Source: Robertmurraya dakarensis (GTDB lineage Bacteria > Bacillota > Bacilli > Bacillales > Cytobacillaceae). Taken from it: a DNA stretch of 64,000 nucleotides. The notes under the pieces were generated by a model that worked only from the letters and a program-made list of their open reading frames with translations, did not search any database and was not told the DNA's origin. The position numbers and the translations under genes were made by a program. The stretch spans positions 3,021,757 through 3,085,756 of the forward strand of contig NZ_LT707409.1 in assembly GCF_900156875.1 (NCBI RefSeq). The letters are read 5' to 3'. This document shows positions 32,894-42,964 of the stretch, one piece after another (within the stretch, counting starts at the first letter, position 1; each line of letters starts with the position of its first letter).

Positions 32894-35665
32894 CTAAAAT
32901 TGCGCTCGATGGATAAATGCACTAAATTGTGCTCTTGTTACAAAGTTATTTGGTTTAAATGTGTGATCTGCTTTGTAGCCTGTTGTAATGCCGCTTGCAG
33001 CGAGGGCATGGATTTCTTTGTATGCCCAGTATTCAGCTGACACGTCGTTAAATGCCGGCGTGATGGTTCCTTCTAACCCGTAGGCACGAGTTAAGATCGC
33101 CGCCATTTGCGCTCTTGTCAGTGTACCATTAGGGTCGAAAATCGTGTTGTTGTTCTTCCCGCTCATGATACCACTTTGTTTTACTGCAGCAATTTCCTTA
33201 TAGTATTGATGATCAGTGGAAACATCCTTATAACCTGGATCAGTTACATTTGCTGTTGAAATCCCCATTGCTCTTACCAGCAATACAGCCGCATGCGCAC
33301 GAGTCAACGTATTTTCAGGTTTAAAATAACCATTAGAGTAGCCGGTAATAATTCCCGCTTCACTTAAATCAGCGATTTCCTTTTTCGCCCAGTGAGTGTT
33401 TGGAACATCATTAAAGATTGGTTCAGCATAGCTGTTTCCATACTCAGCCTGGAGTTTGTCAAAGTAAAGAACGCCTTTATTTTGTTTTTCTGCCAGCGAT
33501 TCTGCTACATAAAGTTTTGAAAATTTCACTGGAAGCTTGAGACCAGCTGGTACTTCAGCGCGTACATATTTCCAGCCTTTCCAGTTCAACTGTCCTTCTT
33601 CTGTGAAGTTGATGGTATGCTCAGTTCCAGATCCGTCCAGAATCTTTCCTCTTAGCCAATGGTTCGCACCATCGCCATATACCCAAAGGCCGATGTAGTT
33701 TGGATTTCCAGATAATGCGATTGGGTTAGTAAGCGCCGCATAAGATGCTTTAATTCCCGCTTCGCCGACTGTGAAATCATAATTCATTTTTAAAGAAGTA
33801 CTGCCATGGAAATACGGCTCTGAACCTGATGCAAGAGATAGCTTCGTGTCTGCTTTAGCAGATTCCGCTTTCCAAGCTGACGCTGCATCGAATGTGTTTA
33901 TGATCTCTGCTTTATTGGCAATCGTAACGGATGCCTGCGCGCTGGATTTGAATACAGTCGCTTTCACTGTACCTGTTTTCGCTTCAGTACCGGCAGTAAA
34001 GACGCCATCAGGTGTGATCGTACCAATTCCATTTGTGACGCTCCATTGTACCGTACCAGCTGGGAGAACTAATTCTTTCCCGTTCTCATCGTAGACTTTC
34101 ACGCTGAATGAAGCTGAATTGCCAGGGCCCATCGTGGTGTTCGCTGGGCTGATTTCTACTTTCCCTGGAGTTTCCGTGACTGATACGGGGACCTTTTTCA
34201 CCGCATTGCCGTATCGCCCGACGATATAGCCGCTGCCCTCTTTCGCTGCAACGAATTTATTCCCTTCAATCGTACCAACATCACCTTCAACACTATAAGT
34301 CACTTGCGCTGGATCAACTGTGATATGGTGATAGTTTGCATCCATCGCATACTGTGGTTGAAGTTCAATTGAAGTTCCTTTTAAAAGCGTTCCTTCATAA
34401 GCTTTCTTGAATTCAAATGTTGTCGCCGGTCCTGTTGGCGCCGTGTTGACTACCTGCAGGATCGTGGAAACAGATCTTTCTCTGCCATCTGATGGTGAGT
34501 TCATGACAGTTGGATAAATATTTCCATGCTTTCTTGCCACCAACGTCGTTGAACCGCCGCCATCAAGGTTAATGGCACGATCTGCCCCAAGGCTGACCAA
34601 GTACTGCGCAAATTGCTTTAAGTTCATGCCTTTGCTGTAGCCTGACTGACGGCCATCTACTGTAACAAGGAAAACTCTTTTGCCGCTTTTATCCATTGCA
34701 ACAGCTGTTCTTGGCGCTACCTCTTTCGCGCGGCTGCTGTTTTCGCTGATGGTCATCGATACTTTTCCATCTTTAACAAGCATCGGTCCGCTTGCAAGCA
34801 TGAACTCGGAATTTTTCCATTTATCTTCCACATTCACATTAAGCTTAATTTCTTGGCCAGGCTGGACATTTGCAAACTTAGCAGCCTGTGTGCCGCCTTG
34901 AATGGAAATGACATACCCGTTACTAGGAATGACCGAGTTTCCAGCTTGTCCATAAGGCGTCACAGCCTTGACCGTACCCGTAATCGGTTTGCCAAATTCA
35001 ATTCCTTCATCTAATTGTGCAGATGTGTTTTCAACGATAATTTCCATTCCATAGCTATTGGTTCTTGTTGAGGAATAGCTCCAGTTTGGAGTGTACACAA
35101 TAATCTCTGAATCTGTACGTGCCTTGTTAATAGAATTGACCTTCGTGCTTTGACCGTTGACTTCAAACGTCGTGTCATACGCAAAGCTATCAATCTGGGC
35201 ATTTCCTGCTGCATTGATTCCAAATGCAGTTGGAACACTCATGAATTCGTCGGCTCCTGTGGAAATGACACCTAATGTTTTAACATTTTCCTTCCACGTT
35301 ACCAAGTATGCTGGCATTTTTGTTTTTGTGTGAAAAAATGAAGCATTGACTGCGCCGACGACTCGATGCCCTTCAGCACTTTCGGCTTTTGCCCGTGCTG
35401 AAACCGTTGATAAGGTGTTAATTGGGTTTGGAATTCCCATTTCTACCTTAATATTAGGCTGATTTAAATCAATATCTAGTATTCTACTAGCCTGTTGAGC
35501 TGAGTTTTGCACAAACCGCATGTCTTTGTAAACCACACCTGGTGTGACGGTAAACTGCTCTCTAGGGGAACTTTCCGCACTAGCACTTATTGGTGCCACT
35601 AGTGTTGAAATAACCATGATAAAAGCAACAGCGATCATACAATATTTTTCTAGTTTTTTCCTCAT
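32894..35665 (-). CDS. SLH-anchored phosphodiester glycosidase (NAGPA-domain) protein
   Basis: 923 residues. Signal peptide 1-30 (ends ISASAES). NAGPA/phosphodiester glycosidase domain at about 60-420 with VVGAVNASFF, PRTAVAMDKSGKRVFLVTVD, GRQSGYSKGMNLKQFAQYL and NLDGGGSTTLVARK. Then bacterial Ig-like segments (about 425-590, for example SPANTTMGPGNSASFSVKV), a carbohydrate-binding-like beta domain (about 595-745) and three C-terminal SLH repeats (FNDVPNTHWAKKEIADLSEA; YKDVSTDHQYYKEIAAVKQS; FNDVSAEYWAYKEIHALAAS). Members of this family remove sugars from phosphodiester-linked glycans such as teichoic acid. The substrate here is inferred. Own terminator. Confidence 0.88.
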   Translation of the reverse strand: MRKKLEKYCMIAVAFIMVISTLVAPISASAESSPREQFTVTPGVVYKDMRFVQNSAQQASRILDIDLNQPNIKVEMGIPNPINTLSTVSARAKAESAEGHRVVGAVNASFFHTKTKMPAYLVTWKENVKTLGVISTGADEFMSVPTAFGINAAGNAQIDSFAYDTTFEVNGQSTKVNSINKARTDSEIIVYTPNWSYSSTRTNSYGMEIIVENTSAQLDEGIEFGKPITGTVKAVTPYGQAGNSVIPSNGYVISIQGGTQAAKFANVQPGQEIKLNVNVEDKWKNSEFMLASGPMLVKDGKVSMTISENSSRAKEVAPRTAVAMDKSGKRVFLVTVDGRQSGYSKGMNLKQFAQYLVSLGADRAINLDGGGSTTLVARKHGNIYPTVMNSPSDGRERSVSTILQVVNTAPTGPATTFEFKKAYEGTLLKGTSIELQPQYAMDANYHHITVDPAQVTYSVEGDVGTIEGNKFVAAKEGSGYIVGRYGNAVKKVPVSVTETPGKVEISPANTTMGPGNSASFSVKVYDENGKELVLPAGTVQWSVTNGIGTITPDGVFTAGTEAKTGTVKATVFKSSAQASVTIANKAEIINTFDAASAWKAESAKADTKLSLASGSEPYFHGSTSLKMNYDFTVGEAGIKASYAALTNPIALSGNPNYIGLWVYGDGANHWLRGKILDGSGTEHTINFTEEGQLNWKGWKYVRAEVPAGLKLPVKFSKLYVAESLAEKQNKGVLYFDKLQAEYGNSYAEPIFNDVPNTHWAKKEIADLSEAGIITGYSNGYFKPENTLTRAHAAVLLVRAMGISTANVTDPGYKDVSTDHQYYKEIAAVKQSGIMSGKNNNTIFDPNGTLTRAQMAAILTRAYGLEGTITPAFNDVSAEYWAYKEIHALAASGITTGYKADHTFKPNNFVTRAQFSAFIHRAQF

Positions 35666-35880
35666 TCTTCTCCCCCATATCTACAAACTTCCCATAAAAC
35701 TGCTATCATTCTACAAATTAGTCAATTACCATTCTATGAGACTTGGGAATTATTTTCAATAAGTAGAATGTCTTAATAGAAATGACCATTTTACTTTTTT
35801 CTACCAACTTTGCATTAAATCTACTTCTATGATTTTTATAAAGTATAATAATAGTATATTTCTAGCTGGAGTGTGCCTAT

Positions 35881-38175
35881 ATGCTTTTAAAAATTGTAAG
35901 TCTGTTCACCTTTCTGCTTTTTTTCACCCTCTCCTCTGCTGGGGCAGAAGAAAGCAGGCAGGAGTGGATTGTTTATTTTTCTACAGAAGATGCCGCAACT
36001 GGGTTTAAAGAAGCGCATCCTGATCAGGTTTTGGATCAATTAGGGAGAGCTTTGAAGGTTGAACTGAGTGCGACGGAGAAGGATGCTCTTTCATCGGGCG
36101 TTCAAATTGAAAATATTGAACACAACTACAGGAAGGCAGCGACTGCCCTCCCTGACGTGGATGACCCGCTTTTTCCAAAACAATGGGGCTTGAAGGCCAT
36201 CAACTATGCTTCCTTTCCTTCTACTCTTTCTAAAAATGAACTAGTGGGACGGGAGTTTACGGTTAATAGTGAAGTTACGGTTTATGAAAATGCTCCGTTC
36301 TCTGCAGATTCTTTTAGGATTGATTTGTCTGGTACGACACTATCGAGAGTTTCGGTTGAGTTAGAGGAAATTGAAGGTTTGTGGACGTTAGGCGTTTTTG
36401 ATGGAAAAGGAACGTTGATCTCTTCAAATGTGGGGGCTTTGGAAAAGTTGGATGTGCTGCTGCCAAAAAAGGCCTATGATGAGATTACTGTTGTGATTGA
36501 AACGGCAGAAGAATGGAAACAGCCCCCAAGGATTGTGAATGTAGAAGGCGTCAATCATTCGATTGTTGCGGTGATTGATTCGGGAGTTTTTTTGCATGAG
36601 GATTTCTGCGGCAATGTTCTCTATAGCCTCGGCAAGGATTACAAAGAGAACTTAACGCATCCTGAGGATAAAAATGGACATGGCACACATGTGACCGGAA
36701 TTCTGGCTGCGTGCAGCAACAACGGGATCGGGATGGCTGGCGTCATCGGGAACGCACCGATTGATATTTTACCTTTAAAGGTGCTCGATGCGAATGGCTA
36801 TGGCGGCGATTTTGAAATCAGCAAGGCCATTAATGAAGCGATTGAAAAAAAGGTTGATTTGATCAATTTAAGCATTACGGGGCGCGGGCAAACGATAGCG
36901 CTGAAAGAGACTGTTCTAAAAGCGCTGAATCACAATATTCCCATTGTCGCTGCTGCCGGAAATTGGGATATTTCAACAGACCAAGTTTTTCCTGCCGCTT
37001 ATCCGGGTGTGATTACGGTCGCAGGGGTAACGGAGGATTTGCAGAAGGTCTCTACTTCGAATTACGGCTGGGAAGTTGACATCAGCGCGCCTGGCTTTAA
37101 TATTTTAAGCACGTATTTGAATCATGAGTATCAATACTTAAATGGAACATCGATGGCTACTCCATATGTGACAGGGACGTTGGCGATGATGAAGGCTTTA
37201 TATCCTGGGGTCGATTTAATTTCGTTACGGAACCATTTATTTGAGAAAAGTGACGATGTTTTGGAGCCCGGTTATGATCAGGATAGCGGCTACGGAATCG
37301 TCAATATGAAAAACATGCTCACGGAGCCGTTGGATTTAGAAGGAATTGAGTGGCTTTCATTGAAGGAAGGCCAGGACTTCGATAGCAGTGAGGAGCATTT
37401 TATCGGCGTCTCTTCGAAGTGGACTGGTAAAAGGCTGACGGTTTTTGCAAATGAAGTTGTGATTGATGAAGGTGAGATTGAAGATTCTATTATGGAAATT
37501 GATCTTTCGGGAGTTGCTGACTCTGAGGGCTTGGTTAAACTTTTTGCGATTGTGACTGATGATGAGAAGCAGGTTTATGGGGTTAACCATTTAACTGTCG
37601 GTCAGGATACTTATAGGATTGAGAGCTCGTCGTTTTCTGATATTCCAGCTTCGTTTTGGGCCTATAAGGAAATTTCTCAAGCATCTCAATCTGGTATGAT
37701 CAACGGCTATGGTGATGGCAGCTTCAAACCGAATGCACCGATTTCACGGAAACATAGCGTGTTGATGCTCAACCGCCTGTTTCAATGGGATGAGTTGGAT
37801 TCGTACTCGTCCCCTTTTCAGGATGTTAACAGTGAATTAACGGCTGCCAATTTGGCGATCATGACTGCGAACCAAAAGGGAATTATACAAGGGTATCGTG
37901 AAGGCAGCGGGCAGTTTTTCAGGCCGGAAAATCCGCTGACGCGCGGACAGATGGCGTTGATATTAGCACGTGTACTAGACTTGGATGGAGTGCCGTTTGA
38001 CGGGAAGGGTCATGAATTTCATGACATTGCTCCATCCGCGGAATACTACGACGAAGTGCAGCACCTAACATCACTCGGCATCATCACCAAACAACAAGCC
38101 TACCGGCCAACCCAACACATCACCCGAGCCCAATTCGCCGCCATGCTATCGCGGATAAAAGAGGCAGCGCTATAA
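35881..38175 (+). CDS. SLH-anchored subtilisin-family (S8) serine protease
   Basis: 764 residues. Signal peptide 1-22. Short inhibitor-like propeptide (WIVYFSTEDAATGFKEAHPD). Subtilase core with the triad Asp in VAVIDSGVF, His in DKNGHGTHVTGILAA and Ser in YLNGTSMATPYVTG; the oxyanion Asn is in VAAAGNWD. Between DPLFPKQWGL and the Asp strand there is an extra ~115-residue beta-rich segment (about residues 115-228) not usual in subtilases. The C-terminus has three SLH repeats (SDIPASFWAYKEISQASQSG; FQDVNSELTAANLAIMTANQ; HDIAPSAEYYDEVQHLTSLG). It probably processes or sheds surface proteins. The last ~45 codons are strongly C/A-biased, next to the first GGTACC repeat. Confidence 0.92.
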   Translation: MLLKIVSLFTFLLFFTLSSAGAEESRQEWIVYFSTEDAATGFKEAHPDQVLDQLGRALKVELSATEKDALSSGVQIENIEHNYRKAATALPDVDDPLFPKQWGLKAINYASFPSTLSKNELVGREFTVNSEVTVYENAPFSADSFRIDLSGTTLSRVSVELEEIEGLWTLGVFDGKGTLISSNVGALEKLDVLLPKKAYDEITVVIETAEEWKQPPRIVNVEGVNHSIVAVIDSGVFLHEDFCGNVLYSLGKDYKENLTHPEDKNGHGTHVTGILAACSNNGIGMAGVIGNAPIDILPLKVLDANGYGGDFEISKAINEAIEKKVDLINLSITGRGQTIALKETVLKALNHNIPIVAAAGNWDISTDQVFPAAYPGVITVAGVTEDLQKVSTSNYGWEVDISAPGFNILSTYLNHEYQYLNGTSMATPYVTGTLAMMKALYPGVDLISLRNHLFEKSDDVLEPGYDQDSGYGIVNMKNMLTEPLDLEGIEWLSLKEGQDFDSSEEHFIGVSSKWTGKRLTVFANEVVIDEGEIEDSIMEIDLSGVADSEGLVKLFAIVTDDEKQVYGVNHLTVGQDTYRIESSSFSDIPASFWAYKEISQASQSGMINGYGDGSFKPNAPISRKHSVLMLNRLFQWDELDSYSSPFQDVNSELTAANLAIMTANQKGIIQGYREGSGQFFRPENPLTRGQMALILARVLDLDGVPFDGKGHEFHDIAPSAEYYDEVQHLTSLGIITKQQAYRPTQHITRAQFAAMLSRIKEAAL

Positions 38176-38200
38176 ATAAAGAAGGCGTTTTAAATAAAAA

Positions 38201-38304
38201 GGTACCTTTTTAAATAAAAAGGTACCAGGTACCTCCCATGGACACTGTCCATGGATGGTACCTGGTACCGGCGGTGGACAGTGTCTTCTCTGGATGGACA
38301 GTGG
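38201..38304 (+). repeat. REP-like GGTACC repeat locus 1
   Basis: Contains GGTACCAGGTACC (38221-38233), a perfect palindrome CCATGGACACTGTCCATGG, GGTACCTGGTACC (38256-38268) and a GTGGACAGTGTC tail. It lies 25 bases after the protease stop codon. Confidence 0.85.
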
Positions 38305-38339
38305 TTGGGCCGATACATAGTTATTAGGGGTGATATTTA

Positions 38340-38543
38340 TTGAATAAGACAATTAAAACAATAATTACTATCTGTGTCTTATCTTTTTTAACGGTTTTAT
38401 TTTTAGTGGGCATGCAATCATATTTTCATTATAAAGAAATCGATTTTGCCACTGACGAATGTTATGAAATTGATGGCGTACCAAAAGTGGAGAAGGATTT
38501 TTTGGCTTTGAATTATTCGTTTTCTTGTGAAAAAGATCGCTAA
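38340..38543 (+). CDS. Small membrane-anchored hypothetical protein
   Basis: 67 residues. One N-terminal membrane segment (TIITICVLSFLTVLFLVGM), then an extracellular tail with two cysteines (ATDECYEIDGV and YSFSCEKD) that could form a disulphide. The start is a TTG with AGGGGTG about 9 bases upstream. I do not recognise a family. It follows the GGTACC repeat and converges with yfhO, sharing a bidirectional hairpin. It could be a real small exported protein or a fragment; the good ribosome binding site and signal-like start favour a real gene. Confidence 0.55.
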   Translation: MNKTIKTIITICVLSFLTVLFLVGMQSYFHYKEIDFATDECYEIDGVPKVEKDFLALNYSFSCEKDR

Positions 38544-38591
38544 AGCTTAACGCCTGATGGCCATACATTTTTCTTCAGCTCATCTATTAGA

Positions 38592-38622
38592 AAAGGGTGA
38601 AATCCTCAGGATTTCACCCTTT
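38592..38622. terminator. Bidirectional terminator between small protein and yfhO
   Basis: AAAGGGTGAAATCC pairs perfectly with GGATTTCACCCTTT around TCA. The yfhO stop codon lies inside the hairpin. Confidence 0.85.
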
Positions 38623-41265
38623 CACTATGCTGTCTTTGCTGCTTTTTCCATTCTTTCTTCTCCACAGTGACAACAATGCGCCGCATATAATCGATAAAAT
38701 CGATACAAGGAAGCCTTCTTTAAAGAATGGCGTTACGTAGTTCATTTCCAGCTTATAAGTTCCTTTTTCAAGCGGGATGCCGATGAAGGTGTGATTCACT
38801 TCGATGTGCTCGACCTCAGCACCGTCAATGCGCACATTCCAGCCTTTGCTGTAGGGTACAGATAAATAGAAGATTCCATCCTCCGCCGCGATAATTTCAC
38901 CCGAAATAGATTCTTCTGTATAGTTCAAATTCTTCAAGCCCGTCTGTCGAAGATCATCCACTCTTTCGACTAAATTTTCATAGGAGTTAAAATAGACATG
39001 AAGATCGTTGATTCTGTAATGACCATTTGACAGCTCAATGCGAATCTCATCTTCCTCGTAATTCCAGCCGGCATTGATGACGAAATTGGTTTTAGGATAG
39101 GACCATGTTAAATGATTGGGCCTTTTCTCGAGCGTTTTCCCGTTCAGGGTTAAGGTAAAACTTTTTCCATCAAGCTCTTCAATGTCAATTTCAACTAGAA
39201 TCTCACCATTCTCATCAGGGTTTTCGATTGGAATTATAAGTTCGCTGCCATTTTCCAGCAATGCGTTGTATTCGTTTCGGCCGCTGCCTTCGATATTTTT
39301 AAAAATAACATTCTCTACACCTTGATGCAGCGTTTGTGTGCTTAATTTTTTCACATCAAAATGTTCCCCAACTGAAAGTTCATCCTTCACAACCGCAGCT
39401 TGTAGCAAAAGCTGATCCTTCTCTGCGGGATTTAATTTTCTAAACTCCTCTTCTGTTATCCATTGGGAATAGTGAAAGCCGATTGGGAGGAAGTGCTGAT
39501 TTTCGTAAATATCCCAGTTAGCAGTTTCCCACCGTTTGACATATCCAAATGGAATATGCATTGCGTTTTTATCCACGATATAATATTTATTCGCTGTTAC
39601 ACTCTCTAAATAAGCTCGTTGGTCATAGTTTTTAAACATACTCATCGAATCAAATTGGAGGATGTTATAATCCTCTTTGAAAAACTGATGAACATTCCCC
39701 GAAAGCAAGCTTTGGTACGCACTATTCCCTTTATATCCATAGTACATCGGCGTGTTGTACTCTACTTTTGGGTGATCCCAGATTATTCGGTAAAACCCTG
39801 GATCACTTCGCTCAATTTCCTCAAATATGCTGAGAGCCTCTCTATTATCAAAACTAATACTCGACAAGTACGTTCGATTTACTTCCTTTTGAATTCCTGC
39901 AGTCCCTAGGAACTCGTTATAGTAAAAATAATGCTGAAGCATCCCGTTGACTGCCACAGCCCCGACCAATAAAGCTGACAACACCCAATGTTTTCTTTTT
40001 AAAAAAAGAATCAAAAAAAGAATGGAAAGGATCCCTATCCCTAAAAGAATATAATTATAGACCGCCACATCATGACTAATGCCTTGACTCTTCCACACTA
40101 AATAGATGAGCAGGAAAAGCGTTCCGCCTGTCAGCAGATGTTTATTTTTCATAAACTTCATTTCATCTAAAAAGAAAGGCGTGATAAAGCAGATGGTAAA
40201 ACTAAACAAATACAGCCATCTTGTCTGCATTGCTGACATTCCGTTGAAAAATGAATAAGTGTACGGAAAACAAAAAAGGAGGAAAAACACCCCTAAAAAG
40301 ATTTTCTTATGTTTCAGGCTGGCTGACCTGATCGTAAAGCTCGAGAGCAGCAGGACAAACGCCAAGATCGGCAGTCCAATACTGTAGGTGATGGGATGCG
40401 CGCTTCTAAAAGAGAAAAACAAGAATAGCAGAGCATTTTCATAGTGTTCTATGTCGAAAAGAAAGGGAATAGCATAATCTCTTTGTAAGCGATCCGTGTG
40501 TAAAAATTGATAGACAGCCGGCAGAAAGGCAAAGGCCGAAATGCCAAGACCGATTAAATACACGATAGAAGTTCGCAAACCGTATCCGATAAAATCCTTT
40601 ATCGAAGCATTTTTTTCCACTTCAAAATACTTTAAGATTGCATAACAAATGAGATAGACAGACGAAATAAAACCAAAATAAAAATTGGACGCTGTCATGA
40701 GAGCAACCGAAAGGATTAAGGGCCAGGCTCTTTTTTTATCAACATAAAGATCCAGTGAAAGTACTGCGATCGGCAGCCATATGTAGGGGTCCAGCATAAA
40801 ATCAAATTGAAGAGAGTTAAACGCAAACAGGATCGTCCCGCCATACATCAGCGCACCAACTAATGAAGCGGTGAAGGACCTGTTATGGTATTTTAGTAAA
40901 ACGTAAACACCTGCCATTGCCGCAAAATGCTTTATTATCGAGGACTTGTATACCCAGCCGGCAACGTCCGTGAGCGTGTCGATATCGAAAAATAACAGCA
41001 GCCATAAAAAGGGAGAAGCCGAATAATAGTAATTGAACTGCCCAAAAATATCTCCGCCAAGCCCGTAAGACCAAGACCAAAAGAAATGGTCATCAGTAAA
41101 AAGGCTGTGAAGCATATATTTGAAAAACAAAAGCTGAACCGTTGCGTCTGTTCCTCTTGTTATTAAAGGCGATCCCGATTGAAAAACATAGGCATGCATT
41201 CCCACCGCAGCAATGGCGAGAATAAACAGCGCGAGGATCTCTTTTCTTACTTTCCTTGACAACAC
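38614..41265 (-). CDS. yfhO: YfhO-family GT-C glycosyltransferase (membrane)
   Basis: 883 residues, with 13 or so membrane helices in the first ~430 residues and a C-terminal helix, and a large extracellular beta-rich domain (about 470-850). The N-terminal helix is followed by SPLITRGTDATVQLLFFKYM, SWSYGLGGDIFGQFNYYYSASPF and MLDPYIWLPIAVLSLDLY, the YfhO pattern. YfhO transfers a sugar from undecaprenyl phosphate onto lipoteichoic acid outside the cell. It is the third gene of gtrA-csbB-yfhO, 10 bases after the GT2 gene, which supports this role. Confidence 0.9.
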   Translation of the reverse strand: MLSRKVRKEILALFILAIAAVGMHAYVFQSGSPLITRGTDATVQLLFFKYMLHSLFTDDHFFWSWSYGLGGDIFGQFNYYYSASPFLWLLLFFDIDTLTDVAGWVYKSSIIKHFAAMAGVYVLLKYHNRSFTASLVGALMYGGTILFAFNSLQFDFMLDPYIWLPIAVLSLDLYVDKKRAWPLILSVALMTASNFYFGFISSVYLICYAILKYFEVEKNASIKDFIGYGLRTSIVYLIGLGISAFAFLPAVYQFLHTDRLQRDYAIPFLFDIEHYENALLFLFFSFRSAHPITYSIGLPILAFVLLLSSFTIRSASLKHKKIFLGVFFLLFCFPYTYSFFNGMSAMQTRWLYLFSFTICFITPFFLDEMKFMKNKHLLTGGTLFLLIYLVWKSQGISHDVAVYNYILLGIGILSILFLILFLKRKHWVLSALLVGAVAVNGMLQHYFYYNEFLGTAGIQKEVNRTYLSSISFDNREALSIFEEIERSDPGFYRIIWDHPKVEYNTPMYYGYKGNSAYQSLLSGNVHQFFKEDYNILQFDSMSMFKNYDQRAYLESVTANKYYIVDKNAMHIPFGYVKRWETANWDIYENQHFLPIGFHYSQWITEEEFRKLNPAEKDQLLLQAAVVKDELSVGEHFDVKKLSTQTLHQGVENVIFKNIEGSGRNEYNALLENGSELIIPIENPDENGEILVEIDIEELDGKSFTLTLNGKTLEKRPNHLTWSYPKTNFVINAGWNYEEDEIRIELSNGHYRINDLHVYFNSYENLVERVDDLRQTGLKNLNYTEESISGEIIAAEDGIFYLSVPYSKGWNVRIDGAEVEHIEVNHTFIGIPLEKGTYKLEMNYVTPFFKEGFLVSILSIICGALLSLWRRKNGKSSKDSIVKG

Positions 41266-41274
41266 AAATGCCTC

Positions 41275-42249
41275 CTAAATATGGGAAATCCGACCTCTTG
41301 AAGTAGACTTCTCTCTGACATGTTCCACCTGCCGCATTTTTTTCTCATCAATAATATAGTTTGGCCGGCCCTTTGATTCATAGTAGATGCGGCCGATGTA
41401 TTCGCCGATGATTCCGAGAAAAATCAGCTGAACACCGCCGAGAAAAAGGATGGCGGTAATCGTTGTAAAATAGCCTGGTACTTCAACACCTTGAAATAAT
41501 ACCTGAAATAACATCGTCACAATATAGAGGACCGAAAATAACGTAATGGTCAATCCCAGAAAAATGGATATGCGTAAAGGCTTGTTGTTAAATGAAACAA
41601 TCCCATCGATTCCGTAATTTAAGAGACTCTTAAACGTCCACTTGCTCTCTCCTGCTTCACGCGTGACATTTTCGTATTCAATGACGTATTCTTTAAAGCC
41701 AATCCAAGAAAAAAGCCCTTTTGAAAAACGATTGTATTCTTTTAACGTTAACAATGCTTTTAACGCTTTTTTACTGAGCAGACGAAAATCACCGACTCCA
41801 TCCATGAAATCTACATCTGTTAAACGGTTAATTACCTTATAATATAGCTTCGATAGCAGCGTTCTCGATGCCGCCTCACCTTTTCTAGATCTTTTCGCAA
41901 CCACTTGATCATAGCCCTCTTGGAACTTTTCGACCATTTCCGGAATGAGGTGTGGAGGGTGCTGCAGGTCAGCATCCATAATCACGACAGCATCTCCCCT
42001 TGAATAGCGAAGCCCCGCGAGCATAGCTGCCTCTTTGCCAAAATTTCTGCTGAATGATAGATAGTAGACTCGGGAATCTTGCTCCGCAAGCCTTTTTAAG
42101 ATCGGCAAAGTTTGATCTCGGCTGCCATCGTTCACAAAGACCATCTCTAGATTGCCGGGAATCTCTCTGGCAATTTTTATTATTTCATTATAAAAATCAT
42201 TAAGCACTGCGGCTTCATTGTAGCAGGGTATGACAATAGATAATTTCAT
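41275..42249 (-). CDS. csbB: CsbB-like undecaprenyl-phosphate sugar synthase (GT2)
   Basis: 324 residues. GT2 domain with LSIVIPCYNEAAVL, FVNDGSRDQTL, VIMDADLQHPP (DXD-type) and VTREAGESKWTFKSLLNYGIDGI, then two C-terminal membrane helices (about 230-295), as in CsbB/YkcC/DPM1-like enzymes. It makes a polyprenyl-phosphate sugar (GlcNAc in B. subtilis CsbB) on the inner face. The partner GtrA-like protein probably flips it and YfhO uses it. The sugar is not readable from the sequence. Confidence 0.88.
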   Translation of the reverse strand: MKLSIVIPCYNEAAVLNDFYNEIIKIAREIPGNLEMVFVNDGSRDQTLPILKRLAEQDSRVYYLSFSRNFGKEAAMLAGLRYSRGDAVVIMDADLQHPPHLIPEMVEKFQEGYDQVVAKRSRKGEAASRTLLSKLYYKVINRLTDVDFMDGVGDFRLLSKKALKALLTLKEYNRFSKGLFSWIGFKEYVIEYENVTREAGESKWTFKSLLNYGIDGIVSFNNKPLRISIFLGLTITLFSVLYIVTMLFQVLFQGVEVPGYFTTITAILFLGGVQLIFLGIIGEYIGRIYYESKGRPNYIIDEKKMRQVEHVREKSTSRGRISHI

Positions 42250-42315
42250 TGTAAAATCCCTTCTTTATATAGGATCTGTTTTTTAAAATAGTATTATCTC
42301 CTCGAACTCCGCTTT

Positions 42316-42717
42316 TTATTCTGGTTCTGGCTGATGTTTGTCGGCTAAAATTTTTCTAGAAAGCAGAAATGTGAACGGAATTGCGATCACTGATGCAAAT
42401 AAGGGTGTTATTTTACCATTCAATCCCATGAGATCCGTTAAAATATAGAGTGCTGTCGTGGTCACCGTAATATTGACCACATAGGTTAGCGGAAATTGAA
42501 AGAATTTCTTCAACGTCGGCTTGCTCTGATAGGTAAAGTAGGAATTCAAGAAAAAGGAACCGACCATGCTGATGACGAATGCTAGTATATGAGCCGCCAT
42601 ATAATGCAAGTTCAGCACTGTGTAAAAGAGTAAATACAATACATAGTAGTTTCCTGTATTGACAAATCCGATGATGACAAATCGTATCGCCTGCTTGATA
42701 AATGTTGAGTTGATCAT
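42316..42717 (-). CDS. gtrA: GtrA-family polyprenyl-phosphate sugar flippase
   Basis: About 133 residues with four membrane helices: IKQAIRFVIIGFVNTGNYYVL, HILAFVISMVGSFFLNSYFTY (conserved N-x-Y-T-(F/Y) turn), a third helix and TPLFASVIAIPFTFLLSRKIL. GtrA proteins are thought to move lipid-linked sugars across the membrane. The ATG at 42717 (GAGGT 7-8 bases upstream) is preferred over one two codons earlier. First gene of the glycosylation operon. Confidence 0.88.
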   Translation of the reverse strand: MINSTFIKQAIRFVIIGFVNTGNYYVLYLLFYTVLNLHYMAAHILAFVISMVGSFFLNSYFTYQSKPTLKKFFQFPLTYVVNITVTTTALYILTDLMGLNGKITPLFASVIAIPFTFLLSRKILADKHQPEPE

Positions 42718-42964
42718 TTTCATTACCTCAATTGTATAGCTTATTACTAAATTTGGGTTATTTTGGAATTTGTAGTTCTTATCATGAAGGATTGAGCGAT
42801 GTTTTTCAAGGCGGGGCAGCTGGGATTGGTGAAATTGGTTGGAAGGCCGCGGTTTTTTCAGGGAATTTTGTCCTATTTATGATTCTTCCAATATTTTCAG
42901 TTGGTCTCAAATCTGGTAAACGTTTATCCTTGATATATAGTACATATTTTGAGAGGAGTTTAAC

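Noticed and set aside
38221..38304. Perfect palindromes that could be a plasmid or replication origin
   Set aside because: The same motifs recur at ten loci with no replication gene or DnaA-box cluster; they fit a dispersed REP family better.
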